This document shows positions 45,157-53,815 of a stretch of 64,000 nt of DNA, piece by piece. A program made the translations under genes and the position numbers. The DNA comes from Clostridium sp. CAG:793 (lineage in GTDB: Bacteria; Bacillota; Clostridia; TANB77; CAG-508), in assembly GCA_000433915.1 (NCBI GenBank), contig HF993646.1:165427-229426 (forward strand). Reading direction: 5' to 3'. The notes under the pieces are model-generated. The model did not search any database and was not told the origin of the DNA. It saw nothing but the letters and a program-made list of their open reading frames with translations. Position 1 is the first letter of the stretch. Each line of letters begins with the position of its first letter.

Positions 45157-45617
45157 TAAATCCACCCCCAATATTCTGCTTTAGGATATAGCTTTTTCAT
45201 TTCTTCCCATTGTACAACAAATGTTGTTGCAATTGGGTACACTAATCTTCCAGCTAGTGTTTTGGTGTTTCTATTTGCAAATGTTTCTATCCAAATTATT
45301 TTTGCACCAAATAGTTTTGCAATATAACACATTGGTACTGCAGTATGGGTTCCCGTTGTTACTATTACTTTCGGTTTTGTTTTTAAAAATATTCCTAGGC
45401 TTTTAAAAAAATTGAAAAGCAATATAAAGAAATACCTAATTGGTGTTTTCCTTGTCCCATAAGCGAGATAATATACTTTGTTCTTATATTTATCTTTAAG
45501 ATCTTTATCTGAATCTGTTTTCTCTGTTACTATTGTATAATCATATTTTTCAAAGTCTAGTTGCATTAGTTCATTTAAATGTCCACCTGTACTAGATATA
45601 AATAATACTTTAGTCAA
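45153..45617 (-). CDS. pssD: PssD-like glycosyltransferase subunit (Alg14-type)
   Basis: 154 residues. Rossmann-like N-terminus VLFISSTGGHLNELMQL with the GGH motif, a membrane-associating segment (YFFILLFNFFKSLGIFLK), TTGTHTAVPMCYIAKLFGAKIIWIETFAN, and FVVQWEEMKKLYPKAEYWG at the end. It recruits PssE to the membrane. The start is a TTG with AAGGAA 8 nt upstream. The 5' leader holds the second copy of the structured element also found at 18841-18887. Confidence 0.88.
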   Translation of the reverse strand: MTKVLFISSTGGHLNELMQLDFEKYDYTIVTEKTDSDKDLKDKYKNKVYYLAYGTRKTPIRYFFILLFNFFKSLGIFLKTKPKVIVTTGTHTAVPMCYIAKLFGAKIIWIETFANRNTKTLAGRLVYPIATTFVVQWEEMKKLYPKAEYWGWIY

Positions 45618-45625
45618 GTTTTTTA

Positions 45626-45671
45626 TTCCTTATATAAAAGATTTAGGTTTTTAGATGGATACCTATAAACC
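45626..45671 (-). promoter_or_regulatory. Structured leader element, copy B
   Basis: Minus strand: GGTTTATAGGTATCC, then AAAAACCTAAAT after a short gap, and TATAAGGAA which is the pssD SD. Same order, spacing and orientation as copy A at 18841-18887. It fills most of the 62 nt between the argS stop and pssD. Confidence 0.55.
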
Positions 45672-45679
45672 GTATTTAT

Positions 45680-47383
45680 TTACATTTGATCTGGCACTTC
45701 AATACCAAGTAAAGCTAGTCCATTTGTTAATGTAGTTTTTGTCATGTATGTTAAATAAATTCGTGCATCTTGCACATTCTTATCATCACAAATTATTTTG
45801 TTTTGATTGTAGAAACTTGCATATAATTTAGCAACATCTATTAAGTATCTTGATATTATTGATGGTTCATTTTTGCTCATTGCTTCAATTACAGTTTGTT
45901 CATAATTAGATATTTCTTTTACTAATCGTATGCTTGAATCATCTGTTAGTTTCTCATAATCAATATTTGTGTTTTCTGGTATATATCCAGCTCTGTTTAA
46001 AACGCTATTAGTTCTAACTGCCATATATTGAATATATGGTCCTGTTTCTCCATTAAAGTTAAGTGCCTCTTTTAAATCAAATACTTGGTTCTTAACTCTT
46101 GATTCAGCCAAGTCTTCAAATATTACAGCTCCTATTCCAACTTGTTTTGATACTTTTTCTTTGTCTTGTATGTCTCTATCTTGCATTATTTCGTCAACTT
46201 TTGAAATTGCTTCGTTTAATAAATCTGTTACTTTTACGAAGTTTCCTTTTCTTGATGACATTTTTCCTTCTGGCAAGCGAATCATTCCGTAACTAACATG
46301 TTCTAATCCATTTAAGCATTTTTCGCTTATTCCTAGATATCTTGCTGTTGCAAATACTTGTTTAAAGTGTAGTGATTGTTCTTCCCCTACTACATATAAG
46401 CATTTGTCAAAATCATAAGTTCTTGCTCTATATAGTATAGCTGCTAAGTCTCTTGTTGCATATATTGATGATCCATTTGATTTCTGAATTATACATGGTG
46501 TGTCAATTCCAACATCTGATAAATCTACTACTTTAGCGCCTTGTGATTCGGTTAGTTTGCCTGATTTTTCAAGTAATTCAATTATTTCATCCATTTTGTC
46601 TGAGTAAAATGCTTCTCCTTTTATAGAATCAAATTTCACTCCTAATAAATCATATATTTTGTTAAATTCTTGCATGCTAAGGTCTTTGAATTTATTCCAT
46701 AATTCAGTGCAATAAGGATCTCCGTCTTCTAGCTTTTTAAATGTTGCTCTACATTCTTCAAGTACGGCTTCATCTTCTTCGCACAAAGCATTTATTCTCT
46801 TATATATATCAGCTAATTTATCTATTGGATTTTCAGAAAAATCATATTCTGAGCCCCATCTTTTATATCCTTCTATTAGTTTTGCAAATTGTGTTCCATA
46901 GTCTCCTAAGTGGTTGATTCCTACGGTATTAAATCCTAATGATTTATATATATTATATAAAGAATGTCCTATTATTGTTGTTTTTAAATGTCCTATATGG
47001 AATGGCTTTGCTATATTAGGTGATGAATACTCTACTATTACGGTTTTGCCTTTTCCCATGTCTGACATTCCATATTTTTCTTTTTGTGCATCAAATTTTT
47101 CTATTGCCTCTTTTACAATCTCTTTTTTGTTTATGTAAAAGTTTAAATATCCATTTACAACGTCTATTCTTGATATTACATTTTTGTCTATATCTATATT
47201 CTCTTTTATATTATTTGCTATGTTTATTGGTGATTGGTGTAATTCTTTTGCTAATCTAAAACATGGAAATGAATAGTCTCCGTTTGTTTCTTCTTTAGGT
47301 ATCTCTATAAATCCTTTTATTTCATCTTTATCTATGTTTGTTACTTTTGATACTGCGTTTGCAATAACCTCCTTAAAGTCCAT
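45680..47383 (-). CDS. argS: Arginyl-tRNA synthetase
   Basis: Class I synthetase. 567 residues from the ATG at 47383 (SD AAAGGAC, 8 nt). N-terminal Add1 domain (about 1-100), HIGH motif in SSPNIAKPFHIGHLKTTI near 115, the KMSKS-like GKMSSRKGNFVKVTDLL near 380, and a C-terminal anticodon-binding domain with RLVKEISNYEQTVIEAM. Upstream in-frame ATG (15 codons earlier) would place the SD within the gene. No T-box leader was seen. It precedes the pssD operon. Confidence 0.96.
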   Translation of the reverse strand: MDFKEVIANAVSKVTNIDKDEIKGFIEIPKEETNGDYSFPCFRLAKELHQSPINIANNIKENIDIDKNVISRIDVVNGYLNFYINKKEIVKEAIEKFDAQKEKYGMSDMGKGKTVIVEYSSPNIAKPFHIGHLKTTIIGHSLYNIYKSLGFNTVGINHLGDYGTQFAKLIEGYKRWGSEYDFSENPIDKLADIYKRINALCEEDEAVLEECRATFKKLEDGDPYCTELWNKFKDLSMQEFNKIYDLLGVKFDSIKGEAFYSDKMDEIIELLEKSGKLTESQGAKVVDLSDVGIDTPCIIQKSNGSSIYATRDLAAILYRARTYDFDKCLYVVGEEQSLHFKQVFATARYLGISEKCLNGLEHVSYGMIRLPEGKMSSRKGNFVKVTDLLNEAISKVDEIMQDRDIQDKEKVSKQVGIGAVIFEDLAESRVKNQVFDLKEALNFNGETGPYIQYMAVRTNSVLNRAGYIPENTNIDYEKLTDDSSIRLVKEISNYEQTVIEAMSKNEPSIISRYLIDVAKLYASFYNQNKIICDDKNVQDARIYLTYMTKTTLTNGLALLGIEVPDQM

Positions 47384-47513
47384 TGCTCTTAGTCCTTTCT
47401 TTATAAAATCACTTTCTATATTATACACAAATTTATTTGACTTGTAAATGTTTTGGGAATTTTTTAATTATTTGCATTTTTTGCTTTATTATGTAAATCT
47501 TTTATTTAAAATA

Positions 47514-47565
47514 TTTACATATAGATTATTTGGTGGTATAATGAAATTAGCGTTTTTGCTAATTT
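47514..47565 (+). promoter_or_regulatory. Promoter and leader hairpin of the GC-rich 70-aa gene
   Basis: TTTACA (47514-47519), 17 bp, TATAAT (47537-47542). Directly downstream AAATTAGC-GTTTTT-GCTAATTT forms an 8-bp hairpin in the leader, 9 nt before the AAGGAGG. Confidence 0.8.
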
Positions 47566-47583
47566 ATTTAAGGAGGGAGTCAT

Positions 47584-47796
47584 ATGCGTGACTTCGAAAC
47601 TCGGTCCGAAAGGAACTTTGATAGTATCTATCAGTTCCTGAACTCTGAGCAGAATGAGCTTGAACTCATTTTGTACAGCCGTGAGGTTGTGTCTCTTCAG
47701 AGGCGCATCCCCAGGATCGTCATCATCAAGGGTAAACCGTACTCACGGAATCCGCCTTTGTACCGGTGTATTGTTCGCAGACAAACCAGTCGCTAA
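47584..47796 (+). CDS. GC-rich orphan gene, 70-aa basic protein
   Basis: 70 residues, rich in Arg (MRDFETRSERNFDSIYQFL, REVVSLQRRIPRIVIIKG, and ending CIVRRQTSR), so possibly nucleic-acid binding. Strong SD AAGGAGG. About half G+C against less than 30% around it, with codons CGG, TCG and CCG. Own promoter, leader hairpin and GC-rich terminator make a self-contained cassette between argS and the phosphofructokinase gene. No family recognised. Confidence 0.7.
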   Translation: MRDFETRSERNFDSIYQFLNSEQNELELILYSREVVSLQRRIPRIVIIKGKPYSRNPPLYRCIVRRQTSR

Positions 47797-47805
47797 ATAA
47801 TGCAC

Positions 47806-47838
47806 AAGCAGGTTGTCCACATTGTGGTCAGCCTGCTT
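47806..47838. terminator. Terminator of the GC-rich 70-aa gene
   Basis: AAGCAGG pairs with CCTGCTT, with an inner CCAC/GTGG stem and a following TTTTT. The phosphofructokinase stop on the minus strand lies 5 nt away. Confidence 0.85.
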
Positions 47839-47842
47839 TTTA

Positions 47843-49006
47843 TTAATCTCCTAAGCATATTCCTATATCACGAGCTGTTCGTACTAATTCATTATCCATT
47901 GTAACTAAACGAACATTGCTATCAGCTGTACCACCTTCAACAGCACCTAATTTTTTATTATTTCCAACAACCTGCTCTAATGGTACATATCCTAATCTTC
48001 CATTTTGAATAACAGTTAGCACACCAAATTTTCCTTGCATTGCAAGTTCCATTGCCATTGCTCCATATTTTGTTGAAAGAACTCTATCATACGCTGTTGG
48101 AGTTCCTCCTCTTTGCATATATCCTAGTGTTGTACATCTTGACTCCAATCCAACTAATTCTTGTAATTCTTTTGAAACTTTGTCTCCTGCTCCCGCAAAT
48201 TTTTGTGAAATTCCTGTTCCATTTCCTATATTAGCGTTAAATGTTGATGCAGTTCCATCTTTAGGCATTGCGCCTTCTGCAACAACTACTATGCTGAATT
48301 GCTTTCCTCTTGCAATTTTCCTACGTATACATTCTGCAACTTTGTTTATATCATAAGGTATCTCTGGGATAAGCGCCACATCTGCTCCTCCTGATATTGC
48401 TGATTCAAGTGCAATCCATCCAGCATATCTTCCCATTACTTCTAAGCACATAATTCTATGATGCGTTTCAGCTGTTGTGTGTAATCTATCTATTGCTTCT
48501 GTTGCAACTGATACAGCTGTATTATATCCAAATGTTATGTCTGTGCATGCTACATCATTGTCTATTGTTTTTGGTACTCCTATTGTGTTAATTCCCTTGA
48601 TAAATAAATCTCTTGCTGACTTTTGAGTACTATCCCCTCCTAATGTGAATATACAATCGAATCCGTCTTTTTTTACATTTTGAACACATAAATCTGATAA
48701 ATCTTTATATACTACTGTTCCATCTGGATTTAAAATTTTATAATTAAATACTATTGTATTTGTAGATGAACCTATTATAGACCCTCCTCTATTTATAAGC
48801 CCTGATGATATCTGCTGACCATCTAATCGTACAAATTTATTTTCTAAAAGTCCTTTATATCCATCTATAAATCCATAACATTCGATTCCATTGTTTTCAG
48901 CTGTTTTTGTTATTGCTCTGATTACTGGATTAAGTCCTGCAACATCTCCTCCGTTTGCAAGTATCGCTACCCTTCTTATTCTTTTGTTTGTCTTATCATA
49001 ATTCAT
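47843..49006 (-). CDS. 6-phosphofructokinase family protein
   Basis: 387 residues. N-terminal AILANGGDVAGLNPVIRAI (phosphate-binding loop), GGDST at 123-127 and PKTIDND at 145-151, then the substrate loop EVMGRYAGWIALES near 188 and IPEIPYD. In PFKs the residues at the GGD-x and P-x-TIDND positions help set ATP versus PPi use: Gly/Gly for ATP enzymes, Asp/Lys for PPi enzymes. This one has Ser/Lys, an intermediate combination, so phosphoryl donor is uncertain. The Ala in GGDVAGLN replaces the usual Pro. AAGGAGG lies 7 nt before the ATG. Confidence 0.88.
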   Translation of the reverse strand: MNYDKTNKRIRRVAILANGGDVAGLNPVIRAITKTAENNGIECYGFIDGYKGLLENKFVRLDGQQISSGLINRGGSIIGSSTNTIVFNYKILNPDGTVVYKDLSDLCVQNVKKDGFDCIFTLGGDSTQKSARDLFIKGINTIGVPKTIDNDVACTDITFGYNTAVSVATEAIDRLHTTAETHHRIMCLEVMGRYAGWIALESAISGGADVALIPEIPYDINKVAECIRRKIARGKQFSIVVVAEGAMPKDGTASTFNANIGNGTGISQKFAGAGDKVSKELQELVGLESRCTTLGYMQRGGTPTAYDRVLSTKYGAMAMELAMQGKFGVLTVIQNGRLGYVPLEQVVGNNKKLGAVEGGTADSNVRLVTMDNELVRTARDIGICLGD

Positions 49007-49041
49007 TGTTTATTCCTCCTTGGTATTTGCTTTCTATATAA

Positions 49042-49080
49042 AAAAGAGGAACTATGTTTTATTAACTGTGTTCCACTTTT
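49042..49080 (-). terminator. Terminator of the cadherin-like gene
   Basis: AAAAGAGGAAC and GTTCCACTTTT form a stem with one A-A mismatch, with a run of T on the minus strand. It lies between the cadherin-like gene and the phosphofructokinase gene. Confidence 0.7.
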
Positions 49081-49088
49081 TGCATTGA

Positions 49089-49943
49089 TTATTTTGCTCT
49101 TTTTCTTAGTTTTTCTCTATTTTTATCAGCTCTATTTTTGCCAGATATTTTCTTGATTATACATATAATAATTATTATTAATATTACTGCTACAGCTACT
49201 AATAAGGCGATTACTTTATTTTCATCTTTAAAAAATTCTAATACTCCGTTTTTTACTTGTTGAATTTTATCATTGTTCTCTACATTTGATATAATTGTTT
49301 TTTCTACTGTGGCATTTATTAAAATTTCATATACCGTTGTTTCTCTGCTATCACTTACTATTACTGATACAAGGTTTTCTCCAGCTTTGATTCCCTTATT
49401 TCCGATTACTTCTATCTTTGCATTTGCATTATTAGCAACTGCTTCAACTGTTATGTCTTTAGAATCATCATTTATCTTCATTTCTGCTGTGTAGTAATAT
49501 TTTGAGCTATCAAATGCTGGTGAAAATGTTGCACCTTTTATTTCTAATGATTGTAATTTTAGTGTATTTTCTTTTTGTTTTGTAACAATGATTTTATATG
49601 TTTTTTTCCTACCTTTTGCTGATGTTACAACTATTTGAATTGTGTTTTCTGTTTTCGTTAATTGAGTATTTCCAGTTATCTTTACTGTTGCTTTTGCAGA
49701 TTCAGCTTGTGCATTTACTTCTACTGAACTTATTGTTGTTGGTATTGCTACATAATAATTTCTTGTATTCTTATTAAATTCAGGTGAAATTTGATAATCA
49801 GTTATGGATAAGCTAGCTAAGTCATTATTTGTATTTTCATTATCAGTTTGTGACGTTGTTGCATTTACATTACTTAGTAGTGCTATAGTTGCAATAATAT
49901 ATATAATTATTATTTTATTTAATTTGCTTAGTTTGTGGTTCAT
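49089..49943 (-). CDS. Surface protein with two cadherin-like beta-sandwich domains
   Basis: 284 residues. Signal peptide (IIIIYIIATIALLSNVNA), two repeats of the PF12733-type cadherin-like domain at about 40-125 and 130-215: each has LxSLxI...SPxF...xYYV/A...VEVxAxAxxAxAxIxxxGN and ends in TYKIIVTK or VYEILINAT. A C-terminal membrane helix (VIALLVAVAVILIIIIICII) and a basic tail anchor it. The ATG at 49943 has AAGGGAT upstream. Probably a cell-surface display protein. No LPxTG motif. Confidence 0.85.
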   Translation of the reverse strand: MNHKLSKLNKIIIIYIIATIALLSNVNATTSQTDNENTNNDLASLSITDYQISPEFNKNTRNYYVAIPTTISSVEVNAQAESAKATVKITGNTQLTKTENTIQIVVTSAKGRKKTYKIIVTKQKENTLKLQSLEIKGATFSPAFDSSKYYYTAEMKINDDSKDITVEAVANNANAKIEVIGNKGIKAGENLVSVIVSDSRETTVYEILINATVEKTIISNVENNDKIQQVKNGVLEFFKDENKVIALLVAVAVILIIIIICIIKKISGKNRADKNREKLRKRAK

Positions 49944-50046
49944 TTTTATAATATCCCTTCTTATATTCATGGTCTATTTTATCTGACTTTTTTTATTATA
50001 TTAAATAGCGTTATATTTTTCAATAGTTTTGTAAAATTTCATTAAA

Positions 50047-50637
50047 TTATTTCATTGTTGTTATTGCTAATCCATCTCCTACTTCTAAAATTTCTGTATT
50101 AAGTTGTGGATCTTCTGTGGTTAACTTTATATATTCACGTAAATGTGTAACAGCAGTTCTTTGCTTATGCTTGTTATAGTCACTCATAACATATCCCTTA
50201 TATAATATGTTATCAGCAAATATGATTCCATCTTTTTTTAATAATCGTAAAGCTTGCTCTAGGAAAAATGGATATTTTCCTTTTGCAGCATCTATAAAAA
50301 TCATATCATATTTTTCATTAATTGTTGGTAATATTTCTACTGCATCACCTTCATATATATTTATTTTTTTGTTATTATCAATTATCTTAATATTTTCTTT
50401 TGCTTCTTTTATTCTTTCTTCATCTCTTTCGATCGTGTCAATTATTCCATTAGGCTCTAGAAATTCTGAAAAGCATATTGCAGAATATCCTACTGCTGTT
50501 CCAATTTCTAGTATTCTATTTGTTCTTCTTGCTCGTAACCTTTCTTCTATTACGCTTAGTGTGGCATCCATAATTATTGGTATATGACGTTCTATAGCAT
50601 GTTTTTTTATCTCATTAAATTTTTCTATGTCTTTCAT
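50047..50637 (-). CDS. trmR: tRNA 5-hydroxyuridine methyltransferase TrmR-like
   Basis: SAM-dependent O-methyltransferase of 196 residues. SAM-binding motif I ILEIGTAVGYSAICFSE near 43, IDTIERDEERIKEAK near 66, MIFIDAAKGKYPFFLEQAL near 110 and ADNILYKGYV near 142. This length and the ILEIGT/DAAKG pattern match YrrM/TrmR of Firmicutes (O-methylation of ho5U34 in tRNA) within the catechol-O-methyltransferase-like family. Substrate inferred from similarity only. Confidence 0.8.
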   Translation of the reverse strand: MKDIEKFNEIKKHAIERHIPIIMDATLSVIEERLRARRTNRILEIGTAVGYSAICFSEFLEPNGIIDTIERDEERIKEAKENIKIIDNNKKINIYEGDAVEILPTINEKYDMIFIDAAKGKYPFFLEQALRLLKKDGIIFADNILYKGYVMSDYNKHKQRTAVTHLREYIKLTTEDPQLNTEILEVGDGLAITTMK

Positions 50638-50716
50638 GATGAATTATCCCTTTCTCTTACTGTATGTTATTTATTTTATCATACAAGTTTACATATTGCC
50701 ATACTTTGCAGCAAAA

Positions 50717-50746
50717 AATCGAAACAAGTTTCGCCCTGTTTCGATT
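50717..50746 (-). terminator. Terminator of typA
   Basis: AATCGAAACA and TGTTTCGATT, 10-bp perfect stem with a GC-containing loop, then TTTTTT on the minus strand. Confidence 0.9.
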
Positions 50747-50762
50747 CTTTATTATTTACCAA

Positions 50763-52589
50763 TTAGTCTGCTGACTGATTTCTTCTTGCTTCTCTTTCAC
50801 GTGTTTTTGTATCAAGTATCTTCTTTCTTAAACGTATATTTTCTGGTGTTACTTCAACTAGTTCATCATCAGCTATAAATTCTATTGATTGCTCTAATGA
50901 CATTTTTACTGGTGGTACTAATCTTAGTGCATCATCTGATCCTGAAGCTCTTGTATTTGTAAGATGTTTTTCTTTGCATACATTTATTGAAATATCTTCA
51001 TTTCTAGAGTTTATTCCAACTATCATACCTTCATATACTTGTACACCTGCACCTATTAAAAGTTCTCCTCTTAATTGAGCATTATATAATCCATAAGTTA
51101 TTGATGTTCCAGCTTCGAATGCAACTATAACTCCTCTTGTTCTTGCCTGGATTTCTCCTTTATATGGTTCATAGTCTTTGAATACACTTGACATTCTTCC
51201 TTCACCTTTTGTATCTGTTAGGAATTCTGTTCTATATCCAATTAGTCCTCTTGCTGGAATTGTAAATTCTATCTTTGTATGTCCTGGTTCTGCTGGTTCC
51301 ATGTTTACCATTTCACCTTTTCTTCTGCCAATCTTCTCTATTACATTTCCTACAGAATCATCCGGAACATTTACACTTAGTGTTTCTATTGGTTCGCATT
51401 TTACACCATCAATATCTTTGAATATAACTTTTGGTCTAGATACTACTAATTCGAATCCTTCTCTTCTCATTGTTTCAATTAATACTGATAAATGTAATTC
51501 TCCACGTCCGCATACTTCAAAGCTTTCTGCTTTGTCTGTTTCTTTTACTCTTAATGATACATTTCTTTCAAGTTCTTTGAATAGTCTATCTCTTATATGT
51601 CTTGATGTAACGAATTTTCCTTCTTTTCCTGCTAAAGGACCATCATTTACACTAAATGTCATTGATACTGTTGGTTCATCAATATTTACGAAGTCTATTT
51701 TTTCTGGATGTTCAAAATCACAGATTGTTTCGCCAATATTTATGTTTGGTATTCCTGAAACAGCTACTATATCTCCAGCTTTAATTTCTTCAGCCTCTAC
51801 TCTTTTTAATCCTTGATATGTGAATAATTTTGCAAGTTTTCCTTGTTCTACTTTTCCATTTTCTTTGCAGATACTTACTGATTGTCCAGCTTTTATTGTT
51901 CCTCTTTCAACTCTACCAATTGCTATTCTTCCTAAATAATCATCATAGTTAATGTTTGATACTAATAATTGCATTGGTCCTTCAATATCACATTTTGGTG
52001 GATCTATATGTGATATTATTGTATCAAATATACATGTTATATTATCGCTTTCATCATCTAAGTTCATTTTAGCTATTCCATTTTTAGCAGACGCATATAT
52101 AACAGGGAAATCTAATTGTTCATCATTTGCACCTAAATCTATAAATAGTTCTAGAACTTTATCTACTGCTTTTAATGGTTGTGCTCCTGGTCTGTCAATT
52201 TTGTTGATTACAACTATTGGTTGTAGATTTAATGCTAATGCTTTCTTTAATACTTCTCTTGTTTGTGGCATTGGTCCATCAAATGCATCTACTACTAGTA
52301 AAACACCATCAACTGTTTTTAGTACACGCTCTACTTCTCCTTCGAAATCAGCATGTCCTGGTGTATCAACTATATTTATTTTTACTCCATTATACATTAC
52401 AGATGTATTTTTTGATAATATTGTAATTCCTCTTTCCCTTTCTAGGTCGTTTGAGTCCATTACTCTTTCTGCTACTTGTTCATTCTCTCTAAATACATGA
52501 CTTTGATGTAGTAAAGCATCAACTAATGTTGTTTTTCCGTGATCAACGTGTGCGATTATTGCTATATTTCTTATATTTTCATTATTCAT
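50763..52589 (-). CDS. typA: GTPase TypA/BipA
   Basis: Ribosome-associated translational GTPase involved in 50S assembly and stress. 608 residues. G1 [15 protein letters not shown] (about 13-27), switch [18 protein letters not shown] near 75, G4 NKIDRPGA near 130, domain II, EF-G-like domains III and V, and the C-terminal TypA-specific domain ([38 protein letters not shown]). Complete. The gene is followed by a strong terminator. Confidence 0.97.
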   Translation of the reverse strand: MNNENIRNIAIIAHVDHGKTTLVDALLHQSHVFRENEQVAERVMDSNDLERERGITILSKNTSVMYNGVKINIVDTPGHADFEGEVERVLKTVDGVLLVVDAFDGPMPQTREVLKKALALNLQPIVVINKIDRPGAQPLKAVDKVLELFIDLGANDEQLDFPVIYASAKNGIAKMNLDDESDNITCIFDTIISHIDPPKCDIEGPMQLLVSNINYDDYLGRIAIGRVERGTIKAGQSVSICKENGKVEQGKLAKLFTYQGLKRVEAEEIKAGDIVAVSGIPNINIGETICDFEHPEKIDFVNIDEPTVSMTFSVNDGPLAGKEGKFVTSRHIRDRLFKELERNVSLRVKETDKAESFEVCGRGELHLSVLIETMRREGFELVVSRPKVIFKDIDGVKCEPIETLSVNVPDDSVGNVIEKIGRRKGEMVNMEPAEPGHTKIEFTIPARGLIGYRTEFLTDTKGEGRMSSVFKDYEPYKGEIQARTRGVIVAFEAGTSITYGLYNAQLRGELLIGAGVQVYEGMIVGINSRNEDISINVCKEKHLTNTRASGSDDALRLVPPVKMSLEQSIEFIADDELVEVTPENIRLRKKILDTKTREREARRNQSAD

Positions 52590-52685
52590 TTTTATTTATT
52601 CCTTTCTTACTTCATGGTATTTATACAAAGTTAAATAATAAACATTTGCTATTGCATCTGTTTATTATTTCTCTTTTAATTGTTT

Positions 52686-53753
52686 TTAATTATGTTTGCT
52701 ACTATATTCTTGGCTTGTTCCTTCTAGGTCTTTTATAGATAATTCAAGTTTCTTATTTGGTATATCTATATCAATTATTTTAGCATTAACTTTTTCTCCG
52801 ATTTCAAGTTTTTCTTCTGGCTTAGCAATCTTTTGCTCAGATATTTGAGAAATATGTATTAATCCTTCTACACCTTTTTTTACTTCTGCAAATGCTCCAA
52901 ATGGTACAAGCTTCTTTATTTTTACTTTTACTACATCTCCAACTTGATAGCTTATTTTGTTCCAAGGATCTTCTCCTTTTCCTTCGTATGAAAGCTTCAT
53001 TCTCTTGTTCTCTACATCAAGTTCTTTTATTTGTACTTTTACTTGTTGTCCTGGCTTTAATATCTCATCTGCTTTTGCATCTCTATCCCATGACATTTCT
53101 GAAATGTGCAATAATCCTTGGACTCCATTTATATCAATAAATGCTCCATAAGAACATACACTTGATACTGTTCCTACATATTCATTTCCTACTTTTGCTT
53201 CACTCCAGAATGCATCTTCCTTAGCTTTCTTTTCTTCATCGATTACAGCTTTAGCTGATCCTATTATTTTATGCTCTTTAGGATTGTTTTCTATAACTTT
53301 GAATTTTACTTCTTCTTTTTGGCCAGCTGATAATGAATGTGGTATGAAAATACGGATTCCTTTATAATTTACGACTAGTCCTTTGTCGTTTTGTTCAAAG
53401 ACTTTTTCGTGAAATATTTTGTTATTCTTCACATCTTCTTCAAATTCTTTTTTATTTTCTTGTTGTTTTAGTCTTTTACATGAAAGAAGTACATTTCCTT
53501 GTCCGTCATTTAGTTTTAATACTTCTACTTTAATTTTATCTCCCGGCTTGCATTCATCCTTAGGATTTACATTTTCGTCAAAAGAATATTCTGATCTAGG
53601 TATGATTCCATCTGCTTTATAGTTTAAATCTACGAAAATTTCACCTTTATCGTTTATATCAATTACAGTTCCTTCTGTAATTTTTTCTAATTTTTTGTTA
53701 GTTTTCATTGAATTATTTAATAATTCTTCAAAAGAAATATTTTCCTCACTCAT
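52686..53753 (-). CDS. rpsA: Ribosomal protein S1-like protein with S1 domains
   Basis: 355 residues. S1 domains at about 25-95 (EGTVIDINDKGEIFVDLNYKADGIIP), a degenerate one at about 110-170, and two clear ones at 195-262 (EYVGTVSSVCSYGAFIDINGVQGLLHISEMSW) and 272-345 (KVKIKKLVPFGAFAEVKKGVEGLIHISQIS). Four domains, shorter than E. coli S1 (six), as usual for Firmicutes S1 homologues. Downstream of cmk-plsC, the standard order cmk-plsC-(ispH)-rpsA, but ispH is missing between them. Confidence 0.92.
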   Translation of the reverse strand: MSEENISFEELLNNSMKTNKKLEKITEGTVIDINDKGEIFVDLNYKADGIIPRSEYSFDENVNPKDECKPGDKIKVEVLKLNDGQGNVLLSCKRLKQQENKKEFEEDVKNNKIFHEKVFEQNDKGLVVNYKGIRIFIPHSLSAGQKEEVKFKVIENNPKEHKIIGSAKAVIDEEKKAKEDAFWSEAKVGNEYVGTVSSVCSYGAFIDINGVQGLLHISEMSWDRDAKADEILKPGQQVKVQIKELDVENKRMKLSYEGKGEDPWNKISYQVGDVVKVKIKKLVPFGAFAEVKKGVEGLIHISQISEQKIAKPEEKLEIGEKVNAKIIDIDIPNKKLELSIKDLEGTSQEYSSKHN

Positions 53754-53815
53754 TAATTTACCATTCCTTTTTATTTAATTTCATAAAAACCTATATTTAG
53801 CTTTTATATTATACT

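Noticed and set aside
45618..45680. Terminator between argS and pssD
   Set aside because: The only structure is the shared leader element, which lacks a T run; argS and pssD may be co-transcribed.
51178..51816. Plus-strand ORF of 212 codons inside typA
   Set aside because: Ser/Thr/Phe-rich antisense shadow of typA with no SD; the typA frame has full motif conservation.
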